Below, in pieces: positions 30,955-40,602 of a stretch of DNA of 64,000 nt (the first letter of the stretch is position 1; each line of letters starts with the position of its first letter). Source of the DNA: Sipunculus nudus (Eukaryota > Annelida > Sipuncula > Golfingiida > Sipunculidae). The stretch covers positions 62,001 to 126,000 of the forward strand of contig JAPPUL010000073.1 in NCBI GenBank assembly GCA_026874595.1, written 5' to 3'. A program made the translations under genes and the position numbers. A model generated the notes under the pieces. That model worked only from the letters and a program-made list of their open reading frames with translations, was not told the DNA's origin and did not search any database.

Positions 30955-31400
30955 TCCTTGCAAACTTTAACATCCTTGGGCATGAGGGAATGCGCTCTGA
31001 TACAACTTAGTATATATAATAAATAGATTATTTAAAAGAACAATATAAAGCTGGTGGACTCTCAATTTACAAAGTGCTTAGTCGTATGGCCTTGAGAAGG
31101 CTTTGTTATTGTTGAAGGGGGACGTGGGTTTAAAGTTTCTGATATTTTTCGATAGCAGATTTAGAAGATGTGACAGAATTAAGAGTTATTTTTGAGCCAA
31201 AGCACTGTAGAGTAGTATCGTATCTGGCGTTGAGAAGTGCTATTCAAAAGCGGGATCAAGTTTTATCAATTAGAAAAACTGGAAAAATCAAAAAATACAG
31301 CAGTTACATATTAGAAACGTAGTATGAGTAGTAATAAAGCATCTCGTAAGGCTTTAAGTTAGGAGGATAGGGTGTTCTACACTTTATAGCTTCTCTAAAA
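30955..31400 (+). pseudogene. GntR-family regulator with FCD domain, decayed
   Basis: Blocks in changing frames on the plus strand follow the GntR/FCD order: LKEQYKAGG-like DNA-binding helix text (about 31030-31060), EGFVIVEGGRGFKVSD as the wing (31088-31145), and SIADLEDVTELRVIFEPK as the start of the ligand domain (31152-31210). Weak similarity continues to about 31390. Several frameshifts and stops intervene. It is divergent from dmpC, the normal place for a pathway regulator, so local control has probably been lost. Confidence 0.55.
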
Positions 31401-31481
31401 CTTTCTGTGGATGAGTTGTTTTTTTTTTAAGATAAAGTGCTATAATTAACCTGAAAAGTAATTTAAAAAGAAGATTGTATT

Positions 31482-32546
31482 ATGAGTTCAGAAAATAGTT
31501 TAGAAAATCTTTTATTGCGGTATGAACAAGCTTATAGTAACATAGCAAATATTCATACTTTAAGGTTCTTTGATAAAAATATTTTATCAAAAATTGAAAT
31601 TGAAAGCAAAAAAGACAGAGCTTTAAAATCTTTTTATAAAGAAATAAAAAAAGGATTGCAAAATCACAATTTAACTGTTGAACAGCATATTGAGCTGTTC
31701 AATTTATACTCAGAAGCTGAGGTGTATTTATATTTAAAAGAACGAGTAAACAGTATAGAAAGAATCCCTAGAAAATCTTCTCCCACTCCTGATTTTAAAT
31801 GTAGCGTTAATAAAAAAGGAAATAGCATAACAGGTGAAGAAGGATACTTAGAATTCAATATAGAACTGAAAACTTTTGGTTTGTATCAATCTGCACATAA
31901 TATGAAAAAAATACAAGAAGACTCTCTTAATCTCAATATAAGATTGGAGGAGAGGTTAGAAGATTGTAAAAAGAGGAGGGTAGGAGCTCCGATAGGAAAA
32001 AGAAATTATGTTATCACTGAAGAGATGATAATATCACCTCTTAAGGAGGAGGGTTATAATAAGCCTATATATACAAGTATTATTACTTTAATTGAGAAAA
32101 TGGAAAGTAGCTATAGAGAAGAACAATTTAAAAATGGTCTTACCATTCCGCTATACAACATTAGCTTGTTGGACTTATACATCATAGAAGAAGACTTATC
32201 CCCTGTTTTGTGTGAACGTGAAAATGTTAGATCTGGTATCTTATGGAATGCAGCTTTTGGAAAGTTAGGCAATATTATTTATGGATGTGAAGAATTTGAA
32301 GGGAAAGGAAACATAGAAGGATATCAAGGAAAAGAAGGCTTTTTGAGAAGCAGAAAAGATGTAGCAGCATGTGTTTTTTTCGCTAAGTCATTGGGGAAGG
32401 GAACTCCTGTATCTTATGGTTTATATCGTTCTAAGTACAACCAAAACGATATAAACGATAACCATCTGCAACATATTTTGTGGTCTTTAACAAATGGAGC
32501 TTACAATACTGATAGGAATGGAAGAGATTATAAGTATAAAGTTTAA
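31482..32546 (+). CDS. Unknown 354-residue protein, possible PD-(D/E)XK nuclease
   Basis: I do not recognise the family. A coiled, lysine-rich N-terminal region leads to SPTPDFKC (about residue 105) and, 23 residues later, NIELKTFG. That is a PD...(E)xK arrangement like the active site of many restriction-type nucleases. The C-terminal half is glycine-rich (GCEEFEGKGNIEGYQGKEGF) and ends with a basic tail. It has a full open frame, an AT-rich leader and a weak AAAGAAG ribosome site. It lies beside the type I restriction locus and points toward hsdR. The nuclease role is inferred from spacing of motifs only. Confidence 0.6.
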   Translation: MSSENSLENLLLRYEQAYSNIANIHTLRFFDKNILSKIEIESKKDRALKSFYKEIKKGLQNHNLTVEQHIELFNLYSEAEVYLYLKERVNSIERIPRKSSPTPDFKCSVNKKGNSITGEEGYLEFNIELKTFGLYQSAHNMKKIQEDSLNLNIRLEERLEDCKKRRVGAPIGKRNYVITEEMIISPLKEEGYNKPIYTSIITLIEKMESSYREEQFKNGLTIPLYNISLLDLYIIEEDLSPVLCERENVRSGILWNAAFGKLGNIIYGCEEFEGKGNIEGYQGKEGFLRSRKDVAACVFFAKSLGKGTPVSYGLYRSKYNQNDINDNHLQHILWSLTNGAYNTDRNGRDYKYKV

Positions 32547-32654
32547 GGGATTCCACTATTTTGCGAAATCCTCTTTATTATCTTTGATAATGCACTAAAT
32601 AAGGTAACTGTTTTTGTTTTTCTTGTATGTTATGAAATTTAGGTTCATCTTTTT

Positions 32655-32844
32655 CTTAAAAGCACCTGACAGCAGCCCACGGACTGCACGGACGGTATGA
32701 TTTTGTTAGCTGGTAGCATCTATCATTTATTTTTTGGTTGCCCCGTTTTAAGATTTAAGCATATCGAGTAGGTTTTGCTTTTTAGTTTTTTTAGGTTGTT
32801 TAGTTGCCTGAGATTTTATTATTGTTTTGTTTTACTTTAGTCAT
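32655..32844 (-). pseudogene. DUF3489-type small protein, decayed
   Basis: A perfect AGGAGG stands before the ATG at 32844 (MTKVKQNNNKIS). Across frames the sequence gives TKQPKKTKKQNLLDMLKS, GATKK, MIDATS, HTVR and RGLLSGAF, the order of the DUF3489 winged-helix-like domain (usually ...GATI-x-E...TGWQPHTVRG-x-LSGALKK). At least two frameshifts and stops are present. Confidence 0.5.
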
Positions 32845-32909
32845 TGTTTATTCCTCCTCATATCGAGCATCCTAGTTAGGATCGCAGTTAAATGAATCTT
32901 GGCATGTGT

Positions 32910-33041
32910 TTAAAAGGTTGTTGTAATCGCTGGTGGAAGTTGCCTAATATCAAAAGAATTTTCAGGGAATTCCCTCATTAATTCCAAAGAGTCAGCATCG
33001 TATAAAGTAAAATCTAATTTTTTGTAAAATGGTTTTTGCAT
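32910..33041 (-). pseudogene. Possible N-terminal fragment of a DNA methyltransferase
   Basis: 43 residues starting MQKPFYKKLDFTLYDADSLE and continuing MREFPENSFDI. The text LYDADSLELMREFPENSFD resembles the start of N4/N6 DNA methylases (the D-S-L-E segment before the DPPY motif), but the frame stops soon after. It may be a relic of the same defence region. Confidence 0.35.
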
Positions 33042-33223
33042 AATTAATTTATAAATTCATTAATAGAAATATCCAAGCTTTTGGTTATGTTAGCAGCATT
33101 TTGTATTGTTGGTATATTAATAATACTAGACTTAGTGTTTAAAAAAGACAAAATTGTGAACAAAAAGTAAAAAAAGTGCAGATAAAAATTCTCTATTTTG
33201 TTTTAGTATTTTGGTTTAGTAGA

Positions 33224-33259
33224 AGGGAAGGTGAGAGGGAAGGTGAGAGGGAAGGTGAG
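33224..33259. repeat. Three perfect 12-bp tandem repeats
   Basis: The unit AGGGAAGGTGAG is present three times exactly, 70 bases beyond the hsdR stop. One more of the short expansions seen across the window. Confidence 0.95.
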
Positions 33260-33328
33260 GATGAATGCAGATCATATAGAAAAGGATTCAACAGCTCAAA
33301 ATATTACCTTGCAAAATATTAAGATATT

Positions 33329-36300
33329 TTACCCTTCCGAATATTTCCCAAAGAAAATATTTAGTTTATCAAGAACCCGTGATTTTGTCTTGAGACGAGT
33401 ATTGTTTTTATCAAAAATAGGTAAGGGAGGTAGGATATTGGCAAAACTGGTTCCTATTGATTTCAACTCACCATCACGGAAAGCGTTAGTGATAAATTTC
33501 CGTGTTTTTTCAGGATTAAGATTTTCTTTTTGAATAATCTTTTCAAGTTCTTCATCTTTGCTTTTATCTACAAAGGCACGCCAATCGCTATCAACATCAC
33601 TATAAACATTCAAAGAATTAATAAAGTTTTTAATCAATTCCTTCTTACTACGAAGTGTAATACTTGAGTTCATCGCTTTATCGATTATTGTTAGGATTTC
33701 TTTGTCTTTCATGGATGAATGATGATATTTGATGACAAGCTGTAGAATATAATCGATATTGATTGTAACTTGCTTGATGAGTTCGATTTCAAATTCAATA
33801 TCGTCATTTACATTTTCTTTATCGCCATCTTTGTTTTTGCAAAGTTTGTCATAGAGGTCAAGATATGCGCTTTGATAATCCTGAAGCTCACGCTCTGATA
33901 AAATCTCATTTCCGGCAAACTCATCAAAAGAGGAGAGGATATTGCGAATACGTAAGATTGCTCCCCATAATCGAATAAAACTCTTTTCGGCTTGCTCACT
34001 CTCAATAAATATAGGCAATGGAAAACGTTCTTGTAACTCTGCAATCAATTCGCGATAACCTTGTTGGTGTTCACCCTTGTCCGCATCCCAGCCGTTATAG
34101 TAATCGTTATAAGATTTTAAAAGAACAATTCCCTCCGCTTCTTTATTCCCAAAAATGGCAAGAGCCTCGTTTGTCGCTTGTTCTAGGTTACGAAAGCAAA
34201 TAATGTTACCAAAGGTTTTAACGGAATTTAGAATACGGTTTGTGCGAGAGAATGCTTGAAGCAAACCGTGGTGGCGAAGATTTTTATCAACCCATAAAGT
34301 ATTTAAGGTTGTGGCATCAAATCCTGTTAAGAACATATTAACGACAATGAGTAAATCAATCTCCCGGTTTTTCATACGCTGAGAAAGGTCTTTATAGTAA
34401 TTCTCAAACTTATCTGCACTTGTATCGTAGTTTGTGTCAAAATGGTTGTTATAGTCGTCTATTACCATTTCTAAGAAGTCCCGAGATGGTTTATCCAAAG
34501 CATCTGTATCAAAGTGTTCGTCTGGGAGAAGGCCGTCCTCAATTTCTTCTTCAGTGGGACTAAAGCTGTAAATAGTAGTAATTTTCAAGTTAGATTTTCG
34601 GGATTTAAATTCAGCATAGTATTTCTTAGCAACTTCAATAGAACTAACAGCAAAAATAGAATTGAACCCTCGAAGAGAAACTTGGTTTCTAGTTTCCTTT
34701 ATTCTTTTATTTGCATCACGCTCTTTGTCCTTAACAAGGTCTTTAATATTTGTCAATTTGTTAAAAGAGTAAAATCCTTCCTTGCGTTTTGTTTTTTGGT
34801 CAAAGTGTTCCAGGATATAGTCTGTAACATGTGTAATACGTTTCGGAGAGTTTGCCGCCGCTTCCATATCAATCGCACGAACTTTTTTATCTTTAATATG
34901 TTCTTTTTCTTTTAGGGTGTTTATAAAGTCCATTCTGAACGGCAGAACATTCTCATCATTTATAGCATCAACAATTGTATAAGCATGGAGCTTTTGTCCA
35001 AAGGCTTGCTCTGTAGTTTTGAGAACAGCATTAGCGCTTGAAGAGGAATTTGTTGCAAAGATTGGCGTACCTGTAAATCCAAAAATGTGATAATTCTTAA
35101 ACGCCTTTGTAATGGCATTATGCATCTGCCCAAATTGAGAGCGGTGGCATTCATCAAAAATTAAGACAATATGCCTATCAAAAACACTATGCCCTTTATT
35201 GGAAGGTCTAGAGATGAATTTTGCCAGCTTCTGAATGGTTGTAATAATAATCTTTGCCTTTGGGTTAGCAAGCTGCTTCGTTAAAATATTTGTACTTGTG
35301 TTTGAATTTGCACAACCTTTTTTAAATTTGTCATATTCTTTCATGGTTTGATAGTCGAGGTCTTTTCTATCAACGACAAAAAGAACCTTATCCATCCCAT
35401 CAAGTTTACTTGCAAGCTGTGCTGTTTTAAAACTCGTAAGCGTTTTACCACTTCCTGTTGTATGCCAAATATAACCACCAGCATCAAGCGTGCCAAGTTG
35501 TTTATGGTTTGTTGCCATTGCAATTTTGTTTAAGATAGCTTCTGAGGCTGCAATTTGGTAAGGACGCATAACGAGAAGCGAATCATCAGAAGTGAAAACA
35601 CAATACTTTGTTAAAATCGCAAGTAGTGAATGCTTTGAAAAGAAGGTGTTTGTAAAATCTACAAGATCTGAAATACGCTTATTACCAGCGTCCGTCCACC
35701 ACGAAGTAAATTTAAAGCTATTACTTGTTTTTTTGCCAGAAGAACGCACACCTTGTTCTTTTAGGTATGCGTTACGAGTTGTGTTCGAATAATATTTTGT
35801 ATGCGTGCCGTTAGAAATGATAAACAACTGTGTATATTCAAAAAGCCCGCTGTCTGCCCAAAAGCTCTCTTTCTGATAGCGTTCAATTTGATTAAAGGCT
35901 TCACGAATTGAAACGCCACGCCGTTTTAATTCAACATGCACTAAGGGTAAGCCATTTACCAGAATAGTAATATCATAGCGGTTTTTATAATTACCTAAAG
36001 TTTCATATTGGTTTATAACCTGTAGTATATTATTGTGAATATTATCCTTGTCAATTATGCGGACGTTTTTGGTTGTGCCGTCATCACGGCGCAGGTTGTA
36101 AATATAGTCTTCTTGAACTTTATATGTTTTTTCCTTTATCCCTTCGTTTGTGTTGGCCAGGTATTGCTTGAAAAATTGTTCCCATTCTAGGTTTGAAAAG
36201 GTTATCTTATTAAGGTCTGAGATTTGTGTTTTTAGATTTTGAATAAGTGCATCATTGTTGGTGATATTTAGATATTTATAGCCGTTTCGCTTTAAAAGAT

Positions 36301-36415
36301 GAATAAACTCTTGTTCAAGTGCTGATTCTGATTGATAAGCTTTTGAATTCTTTAAAACAGGTGTATAATTGGCAACGACAGTGCTATTTGGATTTTCTGC
36401 AATTGTATTATACAT
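33329..36415 (-). CDS. hsdR: Type I restriction enzyme, R subunit (EcoR124-type)
   Basis: 1,028 residues, the right size for EcoR124-family HsdR. The N-terminal nuclease has the Asp of RYDITILVNG and the ELK of LVHVELKRRG. The motor has Walker A IWHTTGSGKT, DEAD-like FDECHRSQFG, FGFTGTPIF and the late QAFSRTNRI. The C-terminus is helical. It translocates and cuts unmethylated DNA together with HsdM and HsdS. It is the last gene of the minus-strand locus and is separated from the gene before it by a hairpin, so it may have its own promoter. Intact. Confidence 0.95.
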   Translation of the reverse strand: MYNTIAENPNSTVVANYTPVLKNSKAYQSESALEQEFIHLLKRNGYKYLNITNNDALIQNLKTQISDLNKITFSNLEWEQFFKQYLANTNEGIKEKTYKVQEDYIYNLRRDDGTTKNVRIIDKDNIHNNILQVINQYETLGNYKNRYDITILVNGLPLVHVELKRRGVSIREAFNQIERYQKESFWADSGLFEYTQLFIISNGTHTKYYSNTTRNAYLKEQGVRSSGKKTSNSFKFTSWWTDAGNKRISDLVDFTNTFFSKHSLLAILTKYCVFTSDDSLLVMRPYQIAASEAILNKIAMATNHKQLGTLDAGGYIWHTTGSGKTLTSFKTAQLASKLDGMDKVLFVVDRKDLDYQTMKEYDKFKKGCANSNTSTNILTKQLANPKAKIIITTIQKLAKFISRPSNKGHSVFDRHIVLIFDECHRSQFGQMHNAITKAFKNYHIFGFTGTPIFATNSSSSANAVLKTTEQAFGQKLHAYTIVDAINDENVLPFRMDFINTLKEKEHIKDKKVRAIDMEAAANSPKRITHVTDYILEHFDQKTKRKEGFYSFNKLTNIKDLVKDKERDANKRIKETRNQVSLRGFNSIFAVSSIEVAKKYYAEFKSRKSNLKITTIYSFSPTEEEIEDGLLPDEHFDTDALDKPSRDFLEMVIDDYNNHFDTNYDTSADKFENYYKDLSQRMKNREIDLLIVVNMFLTGFDATTLNTLWVDKNLRHHGLLQAFSRTNRILNSVKTFGNIICFRNLEQATNEALAIFGNKEAEGIVLLKSYNDYYNGWDADKGEHQQGYRELIAELQERFPLPIFIESEQAEKSFIRLWGAILRIRNILSSFDEFAGNEILSERELQDYQSAYLDLYDKLCKNKDGDKENVNDDIEFEIELIKQVTINIDYILQLVIKYHHSSMKDKEILTIIDKAMNSSITLRSKKELIKNFINSLNVYSDVDSDWRAFVDKSKDEELEKIIQKENLNPEKTRKFITNAFRDGELKSIGTSFANILPPLPIFDKNNTRLKTKSRVLDKLNIFFGKYSEG

Positions 36416-36613
36416 TAAAAAGCCTCCTTTTCATACAACTTCATACAACAAAACTTTTAATGTGTTACGACGCTTATTAATAAACAAAGGTATCTTTCTT
36501 TTATTATCTTTCTTCTATACTAGTATCTAACTAATATCTAACAAATCCAAGATTGTATTATATATAAACTATGCATAATACACTCTGTCTTAATAATACA
36601 CTCCGTCTTAAAA

Positions 36614-36649
36614 GATAAGCTCTTATCGCAAACATTAAAAGAGCTTATC
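36614..36649. terminator. Hairpin between hsdR and the upstream gene
   Basis: GATAAGCTCT (36614-36623) pairs with 36640-36649, extended by one more pair, around a loop of about 14 bases. T-rich bases follow on both strands. It lies just after the stop of the 217-residue gene (minus strand) and could reduce transcription into hsdR. Confidence 0.5.
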
Positions 36650-36659
36650 ACAGTTATTT

Positions 36660-37313
36660 TTAAACTAACAAATCTACCAACTTATCTCGCCATAATACTC
36701 CCTCTAACCGTTCTAAAAATTTATCTGCTAACAAATGTTTGTCTAGTCGAGTTAATAGCGGTTTCTCTATTTCCTCCGAAGGAGCTCGATTTAAACCTAA
36801 CTTTTCAATCTCAACTGTGGCTTCACAATATTCAAGTTCAGGACCTGACTCATATAACGTTACAACAAATGTCCGATTTAAAGCTGTTATTATCTTATCG
36901 AAACGTTCTTTAAGACCCAAACTTTCGTCGTCAACTAACTCTTTTTGAGATCCAAAAACTTTCTTTTTTGCTAGCGATTTCAACAAAGCATTTACTGTCT
37001 TTGTCAAATCTTTAAGTAACCTGTTAAAAACCTTTTTATCAGAACTACTTGCGTTGTCTAATAACCCATAAACCTTTTGTAACCTATCTTCAACATAAGC
37101 TACCCTTTTTAATTTTTTTAGATACCCCCCTTTCATAAGAGTCGAAACACGAAACCTGCTTCTTAAATACCTTAAGTTCCTTCGCTTATCTCGCCATCGA
37201 GCTATTAGATTTAAATCCTTATCACCCTCATATTTTATTTTTATACCTTTACACTTCTCAATCTCATTTTCGTATACCGACATAACCTTAGCTAAATTAT
37301 CAAACAAATTCAT
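36660..37313 (-). CDS. Unknown protein encoded between hsdS and hsdR
   Basis: 217 residues from the ATG at 37313, which has a strong AAGGAG site 9 bases upstream; the open frame extends further but without such a site. The N-terminal two-thirds is rich in Lys/Arg (RWRDKRRNLRYLRSRFRV, LLKSLAKKK) and predicted helical. The last third is acidic with several Glu pairs. No signal peptide, no membrane helix, no cysteine cluster. I recognise no family. Its place between hsdS and hsdR matches that of prrC in the prr locus, whose product is an anticodon nuclease held inactive by the restriction complex. Sequence resemblance to PrrC is not seen (no ATPase motifs), so only the position is shared. Confidence 0.75.
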   Translation of the reverse strand: MNLFDNLAKVMSVYENEIEKCKGIKIKYEGDKDLNLIARWRDKRRNLRYLRSRFRVSTLMKGGYLKKLKRVAYVEDRLQKVYGLLDNASSSDKKVFNRLLKDLTKTVNALLKSLAKKKVFGSQKELVDDESLGLKERFDKIITALNRTFVVTLYESGPELEYCEATVEIEKLGLNRAPSEEIEKPLLTRLDKHLLADKFLERLEGVLWRDKLVDLLV

Positions 37314-37450
37314 ACTAATACTCCTTTTTCTAACTAGTTCTATAGCAGTATTTGCCGCAGTAACTCGGAAACCTTTTGTATCTATAATAAATAAACCCCT
37401 CTCCAAAAACTAAACTATATATACTGCTTTTTTATCTACATGTCAAGTAA

Positions 37451-38650
37451 TTACTTGAATGTTAACAATTTGTTTCTATAATATTCATATTGTTTTTTAC
37501 GAGCCTCAAGCTCCGTCTCAAGTTCCGTCTCAAGCTCTGTAAAACTATCTAATATCCGTACAATCTCCTCCTGTATCTTAAGAGGCGGAATAGGGATTTT
37601 AGTTTTTTTAATATTATCATTGTATAATCTACTAATAGTTCCTCCATTGGAAACATACCAGTTTACAACTTTATAAAAGTGCCAAAGGTATTTGTTTGTA
37701 ACAATAGTTTCGTCATTATCAATCCAAACAATATTACTATCTTGAAAATAAGCAGGTTTGCCGTCATAAATAACAGTTCTCCCTATTGTTCCCGAAGCGG
37801 AAATCAATATGTCCCCTTTTTTCGGGAATGAATATTTAGTAAGGTATTCTTCATATAGATTTTGTGAAATGAAAGCGTCAGGCTCTTGCCCAAATGTACC
37901 TATTTTGTAAAAAGGTATATCTCCTGTTGATGTAGTTTGTTTTTTTAGAATACGCTTACACATTTCGACATCACCTATATCACCGAGGGTTTTCCAAGTA
38001 ATAAAAGAGCTATCTAGATTTTCAACGTTTTCTGAAAACGACAAAAGTGTGTTTCTATAATATTCATATTGTTTTTTACGAGCCTCAAGTTCCGTCTCAA
38101 GCTCCGTCTCAAGCTCCGTAAAATTATCTAATATCCGTACAATCTCCTCCTGTATCTTAAGAGGCGGAATAGGGATACGAAATTTTTTGAAGCCTTTCAT
38201 ATCCACCGAAGCGAAGCTTGATTTAGTTGTATTATTACGACACCACTCAGCGAGCTCAAAACAATAGTAGAAAAGAAACTTCATATCTAGCAATTCAGTA
38301 TATTCTGTTTTCAGTGCGAGCGAAGTGAATTGTTGATTTGCTAGATGTGGAACAGTAATGAGTGCGTGTTCCCCTATAGTAGCCAACGTTGCAACAATGA
38401 GCGAATTGGCAGGAAATAGTCGTCCACCTTTTACAGCGTCTACGGTAATATGCTGCAACGCTTTATTAAGAATTCTACCGTTCTTACGAATATTGTCCAC
38501 TCGGAACCACGGGACTGTTCCTCCAGTCCAAAAAGCTTGGTTTGACTTTGATGGAGTATAACCGTTTTTCATAACAAATAGTTCTTGGAGTTCTTTAAAC
38601 TCCACCCCGCTCGGACAGTACTTTGCTAGTAAATCGTCTATCTTACTCAT
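37451..38650 (-). CDS. hsdS: Type I restriction specificity subunit
   Basis: 399 residues: two target-recognition domains (about 10-150 and 205-350), each followed by the same conserved helical segment, PIPPLKIQEEIVRILD then TELETELETELEARKK. The central and final copies are near-identical in DNA too (38049-38177 and 37470-37597). In the EcoR124 family the number of 12-bp units in the central segment sets the spacing between the two half-sites. Here the unit encodes TELE and occurs three times in both places. It overlaps hsdM by 4 bases. Intact. Confidence 0.94.
   Translation of the reverse strand: MSKIDDLLAKYCPSGVEFKELQELFVMKNGYTPSKSNQAFWTGGTVPWFRVDNIRKNGRILNKALQHITVDAVKGGRLFPANSLIVATLATIGEHALITVPHLANQQFTSLALKTEYTELLDMKFLFYYCFELAEWCRNNTTKSSFASVDMKGFKKFRIPIPPLKIQEEIVRILDNFTELETELETELEARKKQYEYYRNTLLSFSENVENLDSSFITWKTLGDIGDVEMCKRILKKQTTSTGDIPFYKIGTFGQEPDAFISQNLYEEYLTKYSFPKKGDILISASGTIGRTVIYDGKPAYFQDSNIVWIDNDETIVTNKYLWHFYKVVNWYVSNGGTISRLYNDNIKKTKIPIPPLKIQEEIVRILDSFTELETELETELEARKKQYEYYRNKLLTFK
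38084..38119 (-). repeat. Three 12-bp repeats in the central hsdS segment
   Basis: Three units of the type ACGGAGCTTGAG (one with a single silent change) encode TELE three times in the linker between the recognition domains. Gain or loss of one unit would keep the frame. Confidence 0.9.
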
Positions 38651-40215
38651 TTTTCTCCCTCTAATTCCGCCACTATCGCATCTATTTCACGACGAAGCTT
38701 ATTTTGCCGCTCTACACTACTCTTAATCGAAGCGTTCAACTCTTTAATGTCTATCTTCTCTCGTTTGTCCTCAAGTTCGACATGCCTTCTTATACCAAGA
38801 TCATAATCCTTTTCCTTTAACTCTTCATGGTTTACAACACTAGAAAAATACTTTATATCAGCTCTCTTTGTATAACATTCCAAAATCTTTTTAGCGTTAC
38901 TTTCACTTAACTTATTCTTTGCATCTCCCCGAACAAATTCATTTGTTGCGTCAATGAACAATACTTGACTATCTACTTTATTCTTTTTTAGCACCAATAT
39001 ACACGTTGCTATCGATGTGCCAAAAAATAAATCGCCTGGCAATTGTATAACCGCATCTATATAGTTATTATCTACCAAATACTTCCTAATCTTTTGTTCC
39101 GCTCCACTACGATACATTACCCCAGGAAAACATACAATAGCAGCTGTCCCGCTCGTTGCAAGCCACGAAAGACAATGCAGCACAAAAGCTAAATCTGCCT
39201 TTGATTTCGGAGCAAGTACTCCAGCAGGCGTAAACCGCTCGTCATTTATAAGAAGTGGATTACTCTTCCCTTCCCATGCTATCGAATAAGGAGGATTTGA
39301 TACTATTGCTTCAAAAGGTTCGTCATCCCAATGTTTTGGATCGGTTAACGTATTGCCATGTGCTATGTCAAACTGATCGTAATTGATATCATGTAAAAAC
39401 ATATTAATTCGGCAAAGGTTATATGTTGTAATATTACTCTCTTGTCCAAAAAAACCTTTCCGTACATTTTCTTTCCCCAAAACCTTGGCAAACTTAAGTA
39501 AAAGTGAACCCGAACCACAAGCAGGATCGTATACCTTATTCACCTCTTTCTTCCCAACAACCGTAATTTGTGCAAGCAGTTGCGAAACCTCCTGCGGTGT
39601 AAAGAACTCACCTCCTTTCTTCCCGGCATAAGCTGCATACATTCCTATCAAATATTCATAAGCATCACCAAAAAGATCAATTGAGTTGTTGGCATAGCTT
39701 CCAAGTTTTAAATCTCCAATAGCGTTTAAAAGATTTGCCAGTTTCTCATTACGTTTTATAACGCTTGCTCCCAATTTATTACTATTTACATCTATATCAT
39801 CAAATAAACCTTTCATATTCTTTGCATTGTCTGTGTCTTGGGCTGAGCTTTCTATATTTTTAAAAACCTTTTCAAGAGTTTCATTTAGGTTCGAGTCGTT
39901 TGGAGCTTGTCTTTTTACATTCTCAAAAAGCTCACTCGGATAAATGAAGAAGCCTTTTTCGTCTAAGATGGTCTCACACGCCTGTTTGGCGACATTATCA
40001 TTTAAAGATGCATAATTGAAGTTTTGCTCTCCCGCTTCCTTTTGCTTTTCATTAACATAAGAACTTAGGTTTTCTGAAATAAAACGGTAAAACAATATGC
40101 CAAGTACGTATTCCTTAGAGTCCCACCCATCAAGAGTGCCACGTAACTTATTGAGAACTTCCCAAATTGTAGCATGCAGAGCTGCACGCTCTTGTTCTTT
40201 TTTTTTATGAACCAT
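38647..40215 (-). CDS. hsdM: Type I restriction-modification methylase subunit
   Basis: 522 residues from the ATG at 40215, which has AAGGAG 6 bases upstream and begins MVHKKKEQERAALHATIW; an upstream start 12 codons earlier lacks such a site. SAM motif I is VYDPACGSGSLLLKF and the adenine-methylase motif IV is SNPPYSIAW, at normal spacing. It methylates host DNA at the HsdS target and forms the core of the restriction complex. It is the first gene of the locus. Length matches EcoR124 HsdM. Confidence 0.95.
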   Translation of the reverse strand: MVHKKKEQERAALHATIWEVLNKLRGTLDGWDSKEYVLGILFYRFISENLSSYVNEKQKEAGEQNFNYASLNDNVAKQACETILDEKGFFIYPSELFENVKRQAPNDSNLNETLEKVFKNIESSAQDTDNAKNMKGLFDDIDVNSNKLGASVIKRNEKLANLLNAIGDLKLGSYANNSIDLFGDAYEYLIGMYAAYAGKKGGEFFTPQEVSQLLAQITVVGKKEVNKVYDPACGSGSLLLKFAKVLGKENVRKGFFGQESNITTYNLCRINMFLHDINYDQFDIAHGNTLTDPKHWDDEPFEAIVSNPPYSIAWEGKSNPLLINDERFTPAGVLAPKSKADLAFVLHCLSWLATSGTAAIVCFPGVMYRSGAEQKIRKYLVDNNYIDAVIQLPGDLFFGTSIATCILVLKKNKVDSQVLFIDATNEFVRGDAKNKLSESNAKKILECYTKRADIKYFSSVVNHEELKEKDYDLGIRRHVELEDKREKIDIKELNASIKSSVERQNKLRREIDAIVAELEGEK

Positions 40216-40251
40216 TCTGTACTCCTTGCTAAGCTGCCTATAAATCTGCAA

Positions 40252-40602
40252 TTCCTTTCGAAAATGCCAAGATTAGTTCAATAATTCGTTAAGATTTTAG
40301 CATCTATAATAATCTATTATTTTATATGGTAAAATAGTAGGACATTAGCAAAAAAATGTGCATTAGGTCTAAATAATTATAGTATATTTCTACATGACAT
40401 TCTGTTTGATAGTCGAAAAAAGCTAGTATTCATGGGAAATCTAAATTGAGTATGTGTAAAAGTACACTGCCGGTTTCATATCTAACAGAATTTAATACTT
40501 TCTATAAAATCCTTTTAAAAGGGCTTTATTTTTAGATGTTTTTTAAAGTTAAAAAGCTATGCTTTAGTTTAGAGTTAGGAATGAAGCAAAAAGGAGAGTT
40601 AT
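40252..40602. other. Divergent promoter region
   Basis: 351 bases between hsdM (minus) and a lipoprotein gene (plus). Promoters for both should lie here. A 12-bp palindrome (CCTTTTAAAAGG) lies at 40511-40522. No gene seen. Confidence 0.4.

Noticed and set aside
33231-33533. 100-residue plus-strand frame
   Set aside because: It starts in a 12-bp repeat and runs antisense into hsdR.
36660-37406. 248-residue version of the unknown hsd gene
   Set aside because: The longer start has no ribosome site; the ATG at 37313 has a strong one at the right distance.
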